Under the pieces are notes generated by a model. The model was not told the DNA's origin. It saw nothing but the letters and a program-made list of their open reading frames with translations, and made no database searches. Shown here in pieces: positions 19,016-28,606 of a DNA stretch of 64,000 nucleotides. The stretch comes from CAWHNT01 sp963830775. Lineage in GTDB: Bacteria; Pseudomonadota; Alphaproteobacteria; Geminicoccales; Geminicoccaceae. The stretch covers positions 62,001 to 126,000 of the forward strand of contig CAWHNT010000046.1 of the NCBI GenBank assembly GCA_963830775.1, given 5' to 3'. A program made the position numbers and the translations under genes. The stretch's first letter is position 1; each line of letters opens with the position of its first letter.

Positions 19016-20265
19016 TCGGTCGAGCCGACCACGAAGCACTGGCCACCCTGCTGCTGGATGGCGGAGCAGGCATCGGTGGCAGCCTCACGCGAGGCGAACG
19101 GGCCAGCCTGGAGGCGGTACATGGTGCCGCTGACGGTGGCGATCCGCTCCACGCTGGGCGAGAGGTCGCTCAGCACGGTGGGGTAGCGCTGGCGCAGCTG
19201 CGACCAGGCCTGGGTCATGGCCCCCTCGCTGCGCAGCGCCAGGAGCTGCAGCCGATAGGCGCTGGAGCGGGGCGGGCTGGGCGGCACGATCGGGGCCGTG
19301 GGTACGGCGGGCTCGATCGCGGCCGTCTGGCGGTTGGTGGAGGGCTGGGTGCGCCGCGGGGGCGGCGGTGGCGGCTCGACCGGCCGGCGCTGGGCCGCGA
19401 CCGGCTGGCGCTCGGGACGCGGCCGGGCCGGCGGCGTGGCCGTCACGGGCCGCGGCGGCGGCTCGGCCCGCGCCGCCCGGCGTGGCGGTGGTGGGGGCGG
19501 CGGCTCGTCCCGCGCCTCGAGTGCCGCCGGCGGGGCCGGCCGCTCGGGTGGTGCCGTCTCCTCCTCGGGCACTGCGGCCAGGATCGAGGGCTTGGGCACG
19601 GGGATCCGCCCGCCGGAGCCGATCGCGGCCGGCTCCTCCTCGGGCGCAGGCACGGGTTCTGGTGGAGGCGGAGGCGGCTCGGCGGCCGCGACCGGCGGAG
19701 CTGACGGCTCGGCCGCAGGAGCTGGCTCGGCCCTGGCCGCCGGCGGGATCGGCAGCGGCTCCGGGGCCGGCGTCGCGGTCTGGACCGGCTCGGGCGCCGG
19801 TGGCGGGGGCGGTGGCGGCTCGGCCCGGACCGGCGGCAGGCTTGCCGGATCGGGCGCGTCCGGTGCCGCCTCCAGCCGCGGCTCGGACGCGGTGGGATCG
19901 ACCGAGGGGGCGGGCTCCGGAGCCGGCGGCAGCGCCTCCGCCCTGGGCGTCTCCGGCGGCGGGCGGAACACGTCGATCACGCTGGCGCTCTGGTTGGCGA
20001 CATCGAGGCCGCCGCGGTCGTTGGGCACGTGCTTGTAGGGCCCGGCCTCCGCCCTGATCAAAGGCGGCTCGCCGCCAAGCCCGGCCAGGCCCTCGACATA
20101 GGCGTACCAGACCACGCCGCCGAAGAGGCCGAACACCACGAGCGCCGCCAGCCACAGGGCCCAGCGCCCGCGCCGCGGTGCCGCCATGGTCTGCACGTCG
20201 CGCTCGTCATAGTCGTCCTTCCGGGCCGCCCGTGCGGCGGGCGGCCGGAGGGTCGCGTTGCGCAT
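19012..20265 (-). CDS. SPOR-domain membrane protein
   Basis: A 417-residue single-pass inner membrane protein. Charged N-terminus, one transmembrane helix at about 35-58 (LWLAALVVFGLFGGVVWYAY), a long periplasmic linker (about 95-330) very rich in Pro, Ala and Glu, and a C-terminal SPOR domain from about residue 335 (YRLQLLALRSEGAMTQAW, then RLQAGPFASREAATDACSAI). SPOR domains bind denuded glycan strands at division sites. The gene starts directly after the argS stop and overlaps nagZ. Confidence 0.9.
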   Translation of the reverse strand: MRNATLRPPAARAARKDDYDERDVQTMAAPRRGRWALWLAALVVFGLFGGVVWYAYVEGLAGLGGEPPLIRAEAGPYKHVPNDRGGLDVANQSASVIDVFRPPPETPRAEALPPAPEPAPSVDPTASEPRLEAAPDAPDPASLPPVRAEPPPPPPPAPEPVQTATPAPEPLPIPPAARAEPAPAAEPSAPPVAAAEPPPPPPEPVPAPEEEPAAIGSGGRIPVPKPSILAAVPEEETAPPERPAPPAALEARDEPPPPPPPRRAARAEPPPRPVTATPPARPRPERQPVAAQRRPVEPPPPPPRRTQPSTNRQTAAIEPAVPTAPIVPPSPPRSSAYRLQLLALRSEGAMTQAWSQLRQRYPTVLSDLSPSVERIATVSGTMYRLQAGPFASREAATDACSAIQQQGGQCFVVGSTE

Positions 20266-22014
20266 CTACCGCATCTCCGCGAGCGGCTGCACGCCCATCA
20301 ACCCCAGGCCACGCGCGATCACCACGCGCACCGCCTCCAGCATGGCCAGCCGCGCACGGGTGAGGTCGACATCCTGGGGGTTGAGGAAGCGGAGCCTCGG
20401 CTCCTCATTACCCCTGCTCCAGAGCAGGTGGAAGGAGCTTGCAAGCTCGTGGAGATAGAAGGCGATCCGGTGCGGCTCGAAACTCTGCGCGGCACCCTCG
20501 ACCGTGCGTGGCCAGGAGGCGAGCTGGCGCAGCAGGGTGAGCTCGGCCGGATCGAGCAGCCGCTCGACCGCCGCGTGCTCCAGATGCGGGGCGAGCTCGG
20601 TCATGCCCTCGTCCTCCAGCTTGCGGAAGACCGAGCAGATCCGGGCATGCGCGTACTGCACGTAGAAGACCGGGTTGTCCTTCGACTGCTCCATCACCTT
20701 GGCGAGGTCGAAGTCGAGCGGGGCGTCGTTCTTGCGGGTCAGCATGATGAAGCGGACCACGTCGCGGCCGACCTCGTTCACGACATCGCGCAAGGTGACG
20801 ATGCGCCCGGCCCGCTTGCTCATCTTCAAGGGCTTGCCCTCGTCCATGAGGTTGACGAGCTGGCACAGGCGGGCGTCGAGCCGTGCCTGATCGTGCGAGA
20901 GGGCGCGGACGGCCGCCTGCATCCGCTTCACGTAGCCGCCGTGGTCGGCACCCAGGACGTCGATCAGGAGCGGGAAGCCACGGCGGAGCTTGTCGCGGTG
21001 ATAGGCGACGTCGGCCGCGAAATAGGTCCAGGCACCGTTCGAGCGCTTCAGCGGCCGGTCGATCTCGTCGCCGTAAGCGGTCGAGCGGAAGAGGAGCTGG
21101 GGCACGGGCTCCCAGTCGTCGACGGGCTTGCCCTTGGGCGGCGGCAGGGTGCCGGTATAGATCAGCCCGTCGGCCTCAAGGTCGGCGAGCACGGCCTCGA
21201 TCGCACCGGCCTCGATCAGCGAGCGCTCGGAGGTGAAGACCTGATGGTGCACGCCGAGCGCGGCCAAGTCCTCGCGGACGAGGCGCATCATCGCCGCCAC
21301 ACCCTCCTCGCGGAAGGGCTCGAGCCAGTTCTCCTCGGGCAGGTCGAGCCAGAGGCGGCCGTCGCGGCTTGCGATGTCGCGGGCGACGGGGATGACGTAG
21401 GCGCCGGGATAGCCGCCCTCGGGCATGGGCCCCGGCGGCTCGCCCAGGGCCTCGCGGTAGCGCCAGTGGATGGTTCGGGCGAGCGCGTCGATCTGGGCGC
21501 CGCCGTCGTTGATGTAGTACTCGCGGGTGACGTCATAGCCGGCGAAGGCGAGGACGTTGGCCAGCGCGTCGCCGAACACGGTGCCGCGCCCGTGGCCGAC
21601 ATGCAGCGGCCCGGTGGGGTTGGCGGAGCAGTACTCGACGTTGACGTGCGTGCCGGCCCCGATCGTGCTGCGGCCGTGCTCCTCGCCCGCCATCAGCACG
21701 GTGCGGACATGGCGCTGCCAGAAGGACGGGCGCAAGGTGAGGTTGACGAAGCCGGGCGGGGCCACGGCGACGCTGTCCACCTCGGGGCCGCCCGCAAGTG
21801 CCGAGGCGATCCGCTCCGCCAGCGCCAGCGGCTTCTGCCCGGCGGGCTTGGCCAGGATCAGGGCGGCGTTGGTGGCGGCCTCGCCATGCGCCGGATCGCG
21901 GGTGGGCTCGACCGTGATGCGGGTGCGGTCGAGCCCGGCCACGAGCGTGCCCTCGGCCTCGAGGCGGTCGAGAACGCCGGTCACGTGGTCGAGCAGGTGG
22001 GCAAAAGGGTTCAC
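20266..22014 (-). CDS. argS: Arginyl-tRNA synthetase
   Basis: Charges tRNA-Arg; essential class I synthetase of 582 residues. The HIGH-type motif is ANPTGPLHVGHGRGT, the KMSK-type motif is LKMSKRAGR, and the C-terminal anticodon-binding domain ends with ARGLGLMGVQPLAEMR. The GTG start at 22014 overlaps the dgt stop (GTGA); upstream reading in this frame is antisense of dgt and is not part of the protein. No frameshift. Confidence 0.96.
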   Translation of the reverse strand: MNPFAHLLDHVTGVLDRLEAEGTLVAGLDRTRITVEPTRDPAHGEAATNAALILAKPAGQKPLALAERIASALAGGPEVDSVAVAPPGFVNLTLRPSFWQRHVRTVLMAGEEHGRSTIGAGTHVNVEYCSANPTGPLHVGHGRGTVFGDALANVLAFAGYDVTREYYINDGGAQIDALARTIHWRYREALGEPPGPMPEGGYPGAYVIPVARDIASRDGRLWLDLPEENWLEPFREEGVAAMMRLVREDLAALGVHHQVFTSERSLIEAGAIEAVLADLEADGLIYTGTLPPPKGKPVDDWEPVPQLLFRSTAYGDEIDRPLKRSNGAWTYFAADVAYHRDKLRRGFPLLIDVLGADHGGYVKRMQAAVRALSHDQARLDARLCQLVNLMDEGKPLKMSKRAGRIVTLRDVVNEVGRDVVRFIMLTRKNDAPLDFDLAKVMEQSKDNPVFYVQYAHARICSVFRKLEDEGMTELAPHLEHAAVERLLDPAELTLLRQLASWPRTVEGAAQSFEPHRIAFYLHELASSFHLLWSRGNEEPRLRFLNPQDVDLTRARLAMLEAVRVVIARGLGLMGVQPLAEMR

Positions 22015-23165
22015 GCGCGCTCTCGGCTCAGCTTGAACAGGCGGTCGTGCTCGTCGAGCGCGTACCGGTCGGTCATCCCGGCGATATAGTCCCGCACGGT
22101 CTCGGCCGTCGCCTGCGAGCCCGGGCCTGCCGCCTGCTCGCGCCAGCCGTCGGGCAGGCACTCGGGTGCCGCCATCAATACCTCGAACAGCTCGGCCACG
22201 ACCCGTCGCGCCTTCAGCGACATGCGGTTGACCTTGTAGTGGCGGTAGACGCGCTGCTGCAAGAACGCGCGCAGCTCGGCAAGGCCCTCGGCGACCGCTG
22301 GCGAGAAAGCGACCAGCGGCCGTGTCGCCCGCCGCACATCCTCGAGCCGTGCCACCCCTTCGGCCGCGATCCGCCGCCTCGTCTCCAGGATCAGGTCGCG
22401 GGCCATGAAGTCGGTCAGCCGCCGGGTGGTCTCGTGGATGCGGCGCGCCGGCTCCAGCCCGGCGGGCTGCTGCTCCACGGTGGGGCGGGTGAGCGAGAAC
22501 CGGCACAGCTCGTCCGGCTCGAAGAAGCCGGCACGGAGGCCGTCGTCCAGATCGTGGCTGGTGTAGGCGACGTCGTCGGCGATGGCAGCCAGCTGGGCCT
22601 CCAGAGGTGCCTGCTCCGCCAGATCGATCCGCCGGGCGAGCTCGTGCGCCTCGATCTCGGGCGGCAGCGGGCGATGCAGCGGCCCGTTATGCTTCACCAC
22701 GCCTTCGAGGGTCTCGAAGGTGAGGTTGAGGCCGTCGAAGCCCGCGTAGCGGTGCTCGAGGCTGGTGACGATCCGGAAGGTCTGCAGGTTGTGGTCGAAG
22801 CCGCCATGCCCGGCGAGTGCGGTATCGAGTGCCGCCTCGCCCGCATGGCCGAAGGGGCTGTGGCCGAGATCGTGCGCCAGCGCCACGGCCTCCGCCAGAT
22901 CCTCGTCGGCTCCCAGGGCGCGGGCGAGCGTGCGGGCGATCTGCGCCACCTCCAGCGAGTGGGTGAGCCGGGTGCGGTAATGGTCGCCCTCGAAGCTGAT
23001 GAAGACCTGGGTCTTGTGCTGCAGCCGGCGGAAGGCGGTCGAGTGCAGGACGCGGTCGCGGTCGCGCTGGTAGTCGGTCCGGAAGCTGCTCGGAGGCTCG
23101 GCGATGACGCGGCCGAGGCTGGTCTCCGGATGGCAGGCGTAAGGCGCAAGGGGCATCGGTGGCAA
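22011..23165 (-). CDS. dgt: dGTPase-like HD-domain triphosphohydrolase
   Basis: Deoxyguanosine triphosphate triphosphohydrolase-like protein of 384 residues. The HD metal motif is spread over RTRLTHSLEVAQIAR and ALAHDLGHSPFGHAGE, with DHNLQTFRIVTSLEHRY and DDVAYTSHDLDDGLRAG following. It belongs to the single-hexamer bacterial type that hydrolyses dNTPs. Start at 23165 or the second ATG at 23156. It is divergent from the erpA-like gene and leads the operon dgt-argS-SPOR-nagZ-M50-scpA-scpB. Confidence 0.92.
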   Translation of the reverse strand: MPPMPLAPYACHPETSLGRVIAEPPSSFRTDYQRDRDRVLHSTAFRRLQHKTQVFISFEGDHYRTRLTHSLEVAQIARTLARALGADEDLAEAVALAHDLGHSPFGHAGEAALDTALAGHGGFDHNLQTFRIVTSLEHRYAGFDGLNLTFETLEGVVKHNGPLHRPLPPEIEAHELARRIDLAEQAPLEAQLAAIADDVAYTSHDLDDGLRAGFFEPDELCRFSLTRPTVEQQPAGLEPARRIHETTRRLTDFMARDLILETRRRIAAEGVARLEDVRRATRPLVAFSPAVAEGLAELRAFLQQRVYRHYKVNRMSLKARRVVAELFEVLMAAPECLPDGWREQAAGPGSQATAETVRDYIAGMTDRYALDEHDRLFKLSRERA

Positions 23166-23262
23166 AGGCCGGTCGGCGGTGTGGGTTCCCGGCCGTTTGA
23201 CAGCGATCGGACGCTGCCTACATAGGGTCGGTCAATCTAGGATGTCAGGATAGGTGGTGCCG

Positions 23263-23613
23263 ATGTCGGAGATCAAGGCCCGCCCTGCCCCGTTCGCGGT
23301 GACGGACAGCGCTGCGCGCCGCATCGCCGCCCTGATCGCCGAGGAGGGCCGGTCCGGGCTCAAGCTCCGGGTCAGCGTCTCGGGCGGCGGCTGCTCCGGT
23401 TTCCAGTACGGCTTCGCCCTCGACGACAAGGACGAGGAGGGCGACGTCGTGATCGAGCGCGACGGTGCCGCCTTCGTCGTCGACGGCATGTCGCTGATGT
23501 ACGTGCTGGGCTCGGAGCTGGACTGGGTCGAGGACCTCACCGGCTCCTACTTCCGGGTCCGGAACCCGAACGCCAGCTCGCAGTGCGGCTGCGGGACCTC
23601 GTTCTCGATCTGA
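23263..23613 (+). CDS. erpA: HesB/IscA-type iron-sulfur cluster insertion protein
   Basis: A-type carrier that delivers [Fe-S] clusters to target proteins. The 116-residue protein has the three conserved cysteines: GGGCSGFQY in the middle and CGCGTSFSI at the end. The placement divergent to dgt is typical for ErpA in alphaproteobacteria, so the symbol follows position and motif; IscA cannot be excluded. ATG 23263 is preferred over GTG 23254 because AGGA lies about 12 bases upstream. Confidence 0.85.
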   Translation: MSEIKARPAPFAVTDSAARRIAALIAEEGRSGLKLRVSVSGGGCSGFQYGFALDDKDEEGDVVIERDGAAFVVDGMSLMYVLGSELDWVEDLTGSYFRVRNPNASSQCGCGTSFSI

Positions 23614-23766
23614 TCACAGCAGACCTCCCGACCGGGACGCGCGGCGCCCGCCAGGGTGCGGCTCCTCATGTGAGAATTGCGCCCCAGCCTTGATTTGGCT
23701 AGGCATGCGGTCACTGCGGGGGCGACGCCTGGGATAGCAGGCGCGACCGTCAGGGAGGTTACATCG

Positions 23767-24899
23767 ATGCGCATGCTGACGCGGTTGGCGCTTGCCTCGA
23801 CCGCGGCCCTCTGTCTTGCGGCCGGGGCTGCGAACGCGAAGCCGGAGATCGTCCAGGGCCCGGGCTATGAGCCCCAGTGCTTCAAGCCCTGGTCGGCCGA
23901 GACCAAGTATTTCCAGTGGTCGAAGAAGGAAGGGCCGTACCGGATCGCCCTGGTCAACGGCTTCGTCGGCAATACCTGGCGGATCCAGATGATCCAGACC
24001 GCCAAGACCTTCGTCGAGACCGCCGGGATCAAGGAGAACATCAAGGAGTTCAAGGTCGTCTCGGTCGGCACCGACGCGGCAGCGCAGCTTGGCGCCATCG
24101 AGGACTTCATCAACCAGGGCTTCAACGCGATCGTCACCATCGCGGTGAGCCCGGAAGGCTTCGACCGGGTGATCCGGCTGGCCGACCGCAACGACGTCGT
24201 GATCGTGCCGTTCGACAACATCCTCGACACCGACAAGGTGATGCAGGTGAACGAGGACCAGTACGCCATGGGCGTGCGCTCGGCCGAGTTCCTGATGAAG
24301 GAGATGGGCAAGAGCGAGGGCAAGATCCTCGAGGTCCGCGGCGTGCCCGGCAACTCGGTCGACCGCGACCGCCATGTCGGCTTCAACGAGACCCTGAAGG
24401 CCAAGGGCGGCAAGTTCGAGGTGCGTCGAGGTCGTCGGCAACTGGGACGACGGCACGGCACAGAAGGCCACCGCCGACGCCCTGGCCGTGCACGGCAAGT
24501 TCGACGGGCTCTTCACCCAGGGCGGCTCCACCGGCTCGGTGCGGGCGCTGATGGATGCCGGCCATGCCTTCATCCCGATGGCGGGCGAGGGCGAGAACGG
24601 CTTCCGCAAGCTCGTCGCCATGCACAACAAGGACGGGCTGAAGGGCTACTCCTACGGCCAGTCGCCGGCTCTGGTCGCGATCTCGATCAAGGCTGCGATC
24701 GCCGCCCTCCAGGGCCATCCGATGCCGCAGCTGATCTCGATCCCGATCCCCGAGGCCGACTACACGACCTTGAAGGACGGCGAGAACTTCTGGTCCAACC
24801 TCACCGACAATTTCTTCGCGGTGAACGAGTTCCCGCCCTGCGGCGTCGACATCAAGGCACCCGACATCATGGCGAAGATCGGCCGACAACGTGAAGTAA
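23767..24899 (+). CDS. Periplasmic sugar-binding protein of an ABC importer (two one-base insertions)
   Basis: Solute-binding protein of the ribose/galactose type (COG1879-like fold). Residues 1-24 are a signal peptide ending AANAKPE; the first lobe reads YRIALVNGFVGNTWRIQMIQ, and TQGGSTGSVRALMDAG marks the second lobe. An extra C at 24424 and an extra A at 24888 break the frame; correcting both gives VVEVVGNWDDGTAQKA and the end MAKSADNVK with TAA at 24897, 376 residues in all. A strong GGGAGG site precedes ATG 23767. It is the first gene of a four-gene transporter operon; the sugar is unknown. Confidence 0.9.
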
Positions 24900-24912
24900 G
24901 AGGGTCCCCTGC

Positions 24913-24938
24913 CGATCCCCGGCTTCGGCCGGGGGTCG
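24913..24938 (+). promoter_or_regulatory. Hairpin downstream of the sugar-binding protein gene (first of two)
   Basis: Stem CCCCGGC / GCCGGGG with a TTCG tetraloop at 24924-24927; the pairing extends outward through one G-T wobble to 11 bp. It begins 14 bases after the stop of the binding-protein gene. Together with the next hairpin it probably stabilises or shortens the transcript so that the binding protein is made in excess of the membrane parts. Confidence 0.65.
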
Positions 24939-24953
24939 AGGCCCCGCTGTCCT

Positions 24954-24979
24954 GGTGGCCCGGCCCTAGCCGGGCCACC
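24954..24979 (+). promoter_or_regulatory. Perfect 11-bp hairpin upstream of the sugar ABC ATPase gene (second of two)
   Basis: GGTGGCCCGGC pairs perfectly with GCCGGGCCACC around a CCTA loop. It lies 37 bases before the GTG of the ATPase gene. No U-run follows, so partial termination or protection of the upstream mRNA end is more likely than full termination. Confidence 0.7.
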
Positions 24980-25015
24980 GCCTTGTCCGGGCAGCCCGTT
25001 CCCGCGAGAGAGCCG

Positions 25016-26561
25016 GTGACCGACATCGCAGCGCCCTTCCTCGAGCTCACCGGCATCAGCAAGCGCTATGGCGGCGTGCGGGCCCTGGAGGGCGTCGACT
25101 TCGCCTGCCGCCAGGGCTCGATCCACGCCATCCTGGGCGAGAACGGGGCCGGCAAGTCGACGCTGATCAAGATCGTCTCGGGCGTGGTGCAGCCGGACTC
25201 GGGCACCATCCGCCTCACCGGCAGCGAGGTCACGATCGCCGATCCGCCGGCCGCCAACCGGGCCGGGATCGTCTGCATCTTCCAGGAACTCTCGCTGATG
25301 CCCGACCTCTCGGTCGCGGACAACATCTCCATCGCCGACCCGCCGCGCCGCTTCGGCCTGATCGACCGCCGCGCCCAGCGCCGCCGGGCCGAGGAGCTGC
25401 TGGCCCGGGTCGGGTGCGAGGACGTGAACCCCTTGGAGCGGGTGAAGAACCTGCCCCTCTCGCGCCGGCAGATGGTCGAGATCGCCAAGGCGCTGGGCAA
25501 GCGCCCGCGGCTCCTGATCCTCGACGAGGCGACCTCGGCCCTGACCAGCGCCGATGTCGAGAAGGTCTACACGATCCTCCACCAGCTCCGCGACGAGGGC
25601 CTGGCCCTCCTCTACATCTCGCACCGCATGCACGAGATCGAGGCGCTGGCGGATGCCTGCTCGGTGTTCCGCAACGGCCGCCACATCGAGACCTTCACGG
25701 AAGGGCCAGCGGAACGAGGAGGAGATCGTCCAGCTCATGATCGGGCGCGAGTGGGCGCACGTCTACCCGCCCAAGCCGCAGCGCAACGCGCCCGCCCAGC
25801 CGGTGCTGGAGGCCAGGGACCTGCGCTGGGCTGCCCGGCTCAACGGCGTCTCGCTCCAGGTCGGCAAGGGCGAGATCGTGGGCCTGGGCGGCCTCGACGG
25901 CCAGGGCCAGCGCGAGCTGCTGCTGGCCCTCTTCGGCGTGCTGCGCAGCCTCGAGGGCGAGGTCCGGATCGACGGGCAGCCAGCCTCGATCAAGAGCCCG
26001 GCCGCCGCCAAGGACGGCCGCTACGCCATGGCGCTCATCCCCGAGGACCGCAAGACCGAGGGGCTGATGCTGCCGATGTCGGTCGCCGACAATCTGGGCA
26101 TGGCGGCGCTCGGCAGCCTCACAAGCGGCTTTCTCATCGACCGCACCCGGGAGCGCGAAGCCATCCAGCGCATGGTCGAGAAGCTCCGCATCAAGGTCGG
26201 CAATGTCGGCGATGCGGTGGCCACGCTCTCCGGCGGCAACCAGCAGAAGGTGGTCATCGCCAAGTGGCTGATGACCGACCCGCGCCTGATCCTGCTCAAC
26301 GACCCCACCCGCGGGATCGACGTCGGCACCAAGCAGGAGCTCTACCAGCTCCTGCGCGACCTCGCCGACGCCGGGGCCGCGATCCTGCTCTACACCACCG
26401 ACTATGACGAGCTGATCGGCCTCTGCGACCGCGTCCTCATCCTCTACGACGGGGCGGTGGTGCGCGAGCTCGAAGGCCCCGACATCACCGAGACCAACAT
26501 CATCACCAGCTCCCTCAACCTGCCTGCTGCCAGAGCCGGCGCCGGTGGCGCACATGCGTGA
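25016..26561 (+). CDS. Sugar ABC transporter ATP-binding protein, RbsA-like (one-base insertion)
   Basis: Double ATPase that powers sugar import. The first domain has GENGAGKSTLIKI, the degenerate signature LPLSRRQMVEIAKAL and LLILDEATSALT; the second has the RbsA-type GLGGLDGQGQRELL, LIPEDRKTEGLMLPMSV, signature LSGGNQQKV and LNDPTRGIDVGTK. An extra G at about 25699 splits the gene near residue 228; corrected length is 514 residues. GTG 25016 is the start, with GAGAG before it. In the uncorrected sequence the frame runs on from the binding-protein gene, which is an artefact of the insertion at 24888. The gene overlaps the next by eight bases. Confidence 0.92.
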
Positions 26562-27595
26562 CCTGCAGCTGCGGCTGGGCCAGAATCTCGGCGTCGGCCT
26601 CGCCCTCCTCCTCTTCCTGATCTTCTGGCTCACCTACAACGCGCTGCATCCCAAGGGCTTCTCGCCCGACGTGCTGGTGCAGAACGCGAACGAGGCCTTC
26701 GTCATCTCGATGGTGGCGATGGCCCAGACCGTTCCGGTGCATCATGGGCGGCCTCGACCTCTCGGTCGGCGCCACGATGACGCTGGTGAACTGCCTCGCC
26801 AGCGTGCTGCTCGACGGCAGCCCGCTGGAGATCGTCTTCGGCATGGTGGTCTGCCTGCTGGCCGGGCTCGCCGCCGGCTTCGTCAACGGCTGCGTCGTGG
26901 TCTACGGCCGCATCCAGCCGATCATCGCCACCCTGGCGACGGGTGCGATCTATATCGGCCTCGCCCTCTTCCTCCGCCCCACGCCCGGCGGCGACGTGAA
27001 CGAGGACCTCGCCTGGGCGATGAGCAACGACCTGCGCGAGCTGTGCGCCACCTTCGGCCTGTTCGAGGACGGCGAGGCCGCTTGGCTCAAGCCCTTCGCC
27101 TGGCTGCCGGTGCCGCTGGTCATCGCCGTCCTGGTCGTGGTGCTGGTCTGGATCCCCTTCCGCAACTCGGTCACCGGCCGCGGCGTCTATGCCGTGGGCT
27201 CGGCCGAGGGTGCGGCCTACATGTCGGGCTTGCGGATCGAGCGCAGCAAGCTCGCGGCCTTCACCCTGGCCGGCTTCTTCGCCGGTGTGGGCGGCCTCTA
27301 CCTCGCGCTCCAGACCTCCTCCGGCAACGCGGATGTGCCCCAGGCCGCGGCCTACACGCTGAACTCGATCGCCGCCGTCGTGATCGGCGGCACCTCGCTC
27401 ATGGGCGGCTCGGGCGGTGCGATCGGCTCGCTGATCGGTGCGCTGGTCATCCGCGCCATCTCCTTCAACTTCCGCATCTTCGACGTCGCCCCGCTGCTCC
27501 AGCCGCTGATCGAGGGCCTGGTCCTGCTGGCTGCCGTGAGCCTGGGTGCCGGCCGCACCTTCCGCGTCAAGAACCGCCTCGAGCTGCTGGGCTGA
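26554..27595 (+). CDS. Sugar ABC transporter permease 1, RbsC-like (one-base insertion)
   Basis: Inner-membrane permease of the ribose/xylose type with about eight to ten helices. Diagnostic stretches are IMGGLDLSVGATMTLVNCLA, GRIQPIIATLATGAIYIG, GRGVYAVGSAEGAAYMSG and AAVVIGGTSLMGGSGGAIGS. An extra C at 26740 (GTGCATCATG for GTGATCATG) breaks the frame at residue 62; corrected length is 346 residues. A GTG three codons earlier (26545) is an alternative start. A long loop with NEDLAWAMSNDLREL is unusual for the family. Confidence 0.9.
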
Positions 27596-27601
27596 CCCGC
27601 G

Positions 27602-28550
27602 ATGCACGCACTCTCCGCGGAGAACCGCCCGATCGCGATCGCCAGCCTCTTCGTCCTCGTCATCCTGGCGCTCGGCACCGGCTACACCCTCACCGTCCAG
27701 GGCAACGCCAGCTTCCTCTCGCCCACCTACCTCCTCCAGCAGCTCCAGGTGGGCTCGTTCCTGGGCATCGTCGCCGCCGGCATGATGCTGGTGATCCTCA
27801 TGGGCCACATCGACCTCTCGCGTGCCCTGGACGCTGGCGGCCGCCGCGATGATGGCGACCGCCGTGGGCGGCCCGCTGGCGATCCCGACCGGGCTCGCCG
27901 TCGGCCTGCTCGTCGGCCTCGTCAACGGCCTGGGCGTGGCCTACCTCCGCGTGCCGTCGATGATCTTCACCCTCGGCGTCAACGCCGTGATGCGCGGCCT
28001 CATGGTGATGAACACCGGCGGCTTCGCGCCCCAGACCCAGGCCACGGATCTCATGGAGTACCTCGCGGTCGGCCGCGTGCTGGGCCTGCCGATGTCGCTC
28101 CTGGTCTGGGCCGCCCTCTCGGTCCTGATCGTCCTCCTGCTCCAGCGCACGCCGCTCGGCCGCTACATCTACGCCATCGGCAACCGCGAGAGTGCCGCCT
28201 ACCTCTCCGGCATCAACACCCGGCTCGTGCTGGTGGCGGCCTTCATGATCTGCGGCCTGTGCTCGGCCCTGGCCGGCGTGCTCCTCGCCGGCTACTCGAC
28301 CAAGGCCTACCAGGGCATGGGCGACGCCTACCTCCTGCCGGCCATCGCCGCCGTCGTCATCGGCGGCACCAACATCCTGGGCGGCCAGGGCCGCTATCTC
28401 GGGACGGTGGTGGGCGCCATCCTGATCATGCTCCTCTCCTCCGTCCTCTCGGTCATGCAGATGCCGGAAGCCGGCCGGCAGGTGATCTACGGCGCCGTGA
28501 TCATCGGCATGCTGCTGGTCTACGGCCGCAGCCAGAAGGTGCGGGGCTGA
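27602..28550 (+). CDS. Sugar ABC transporter permease 2, RbsC-like (one-base insertion)
   Basis: Second permease of the same operon, 315 residues after correction. It has GMMLVILMGHIDLSVPWTL, YLRVPSMIFTLGVNAVMRGL, GRYIYAIGNRESAAYLSG and IAAVVIGGTNILGGQGRYLG. The extra C at 27821 (CTCTCGCGTGCCC for CTCTCGGTGCCC) breaks the frame near residue 73. It starts seven bases after the first permease stops. The two permeases are clearly different from each other and probably form a heterodimeric channel. Confidence 0.9.
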
Positions 28551-28606
28551 GCCGTCGGCATTGACCGGCTGCGCCCTGGGCCTGAGACTTCCGAGCGGAG
28601 GTTGCG

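Noticed and set aside
19298..20038. Glycine-rich 246-residue open frame on the plus strand
   Set aside because: It is the antisense of the Pro/Ala-rich linker of the SPOR protein; the composition is an artefact of complementing proline codons.
20029..22089. 686-residue open frame antisense to argS
   Set aside because: Long antisense frames are expected at this GC content; argS on the other strand carries complete synthetase motifs.
24488..26407. Apparent fusion of the sugar-binding protein with the ABC ATPase
   Set aside because: The frame is joined only by the extra A at 24888. Removing it restores the normal binding-protein end and a TAA stop, followed by two hairpins and a GTG start.
25690..27830. 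Programmed frameshifting in the transporter genes
   Set aside because: No slippery sequences are present at the breaks, each is a simple +1 that restores the family sequence, and essential genes elsewhere show the same kind of lesion.
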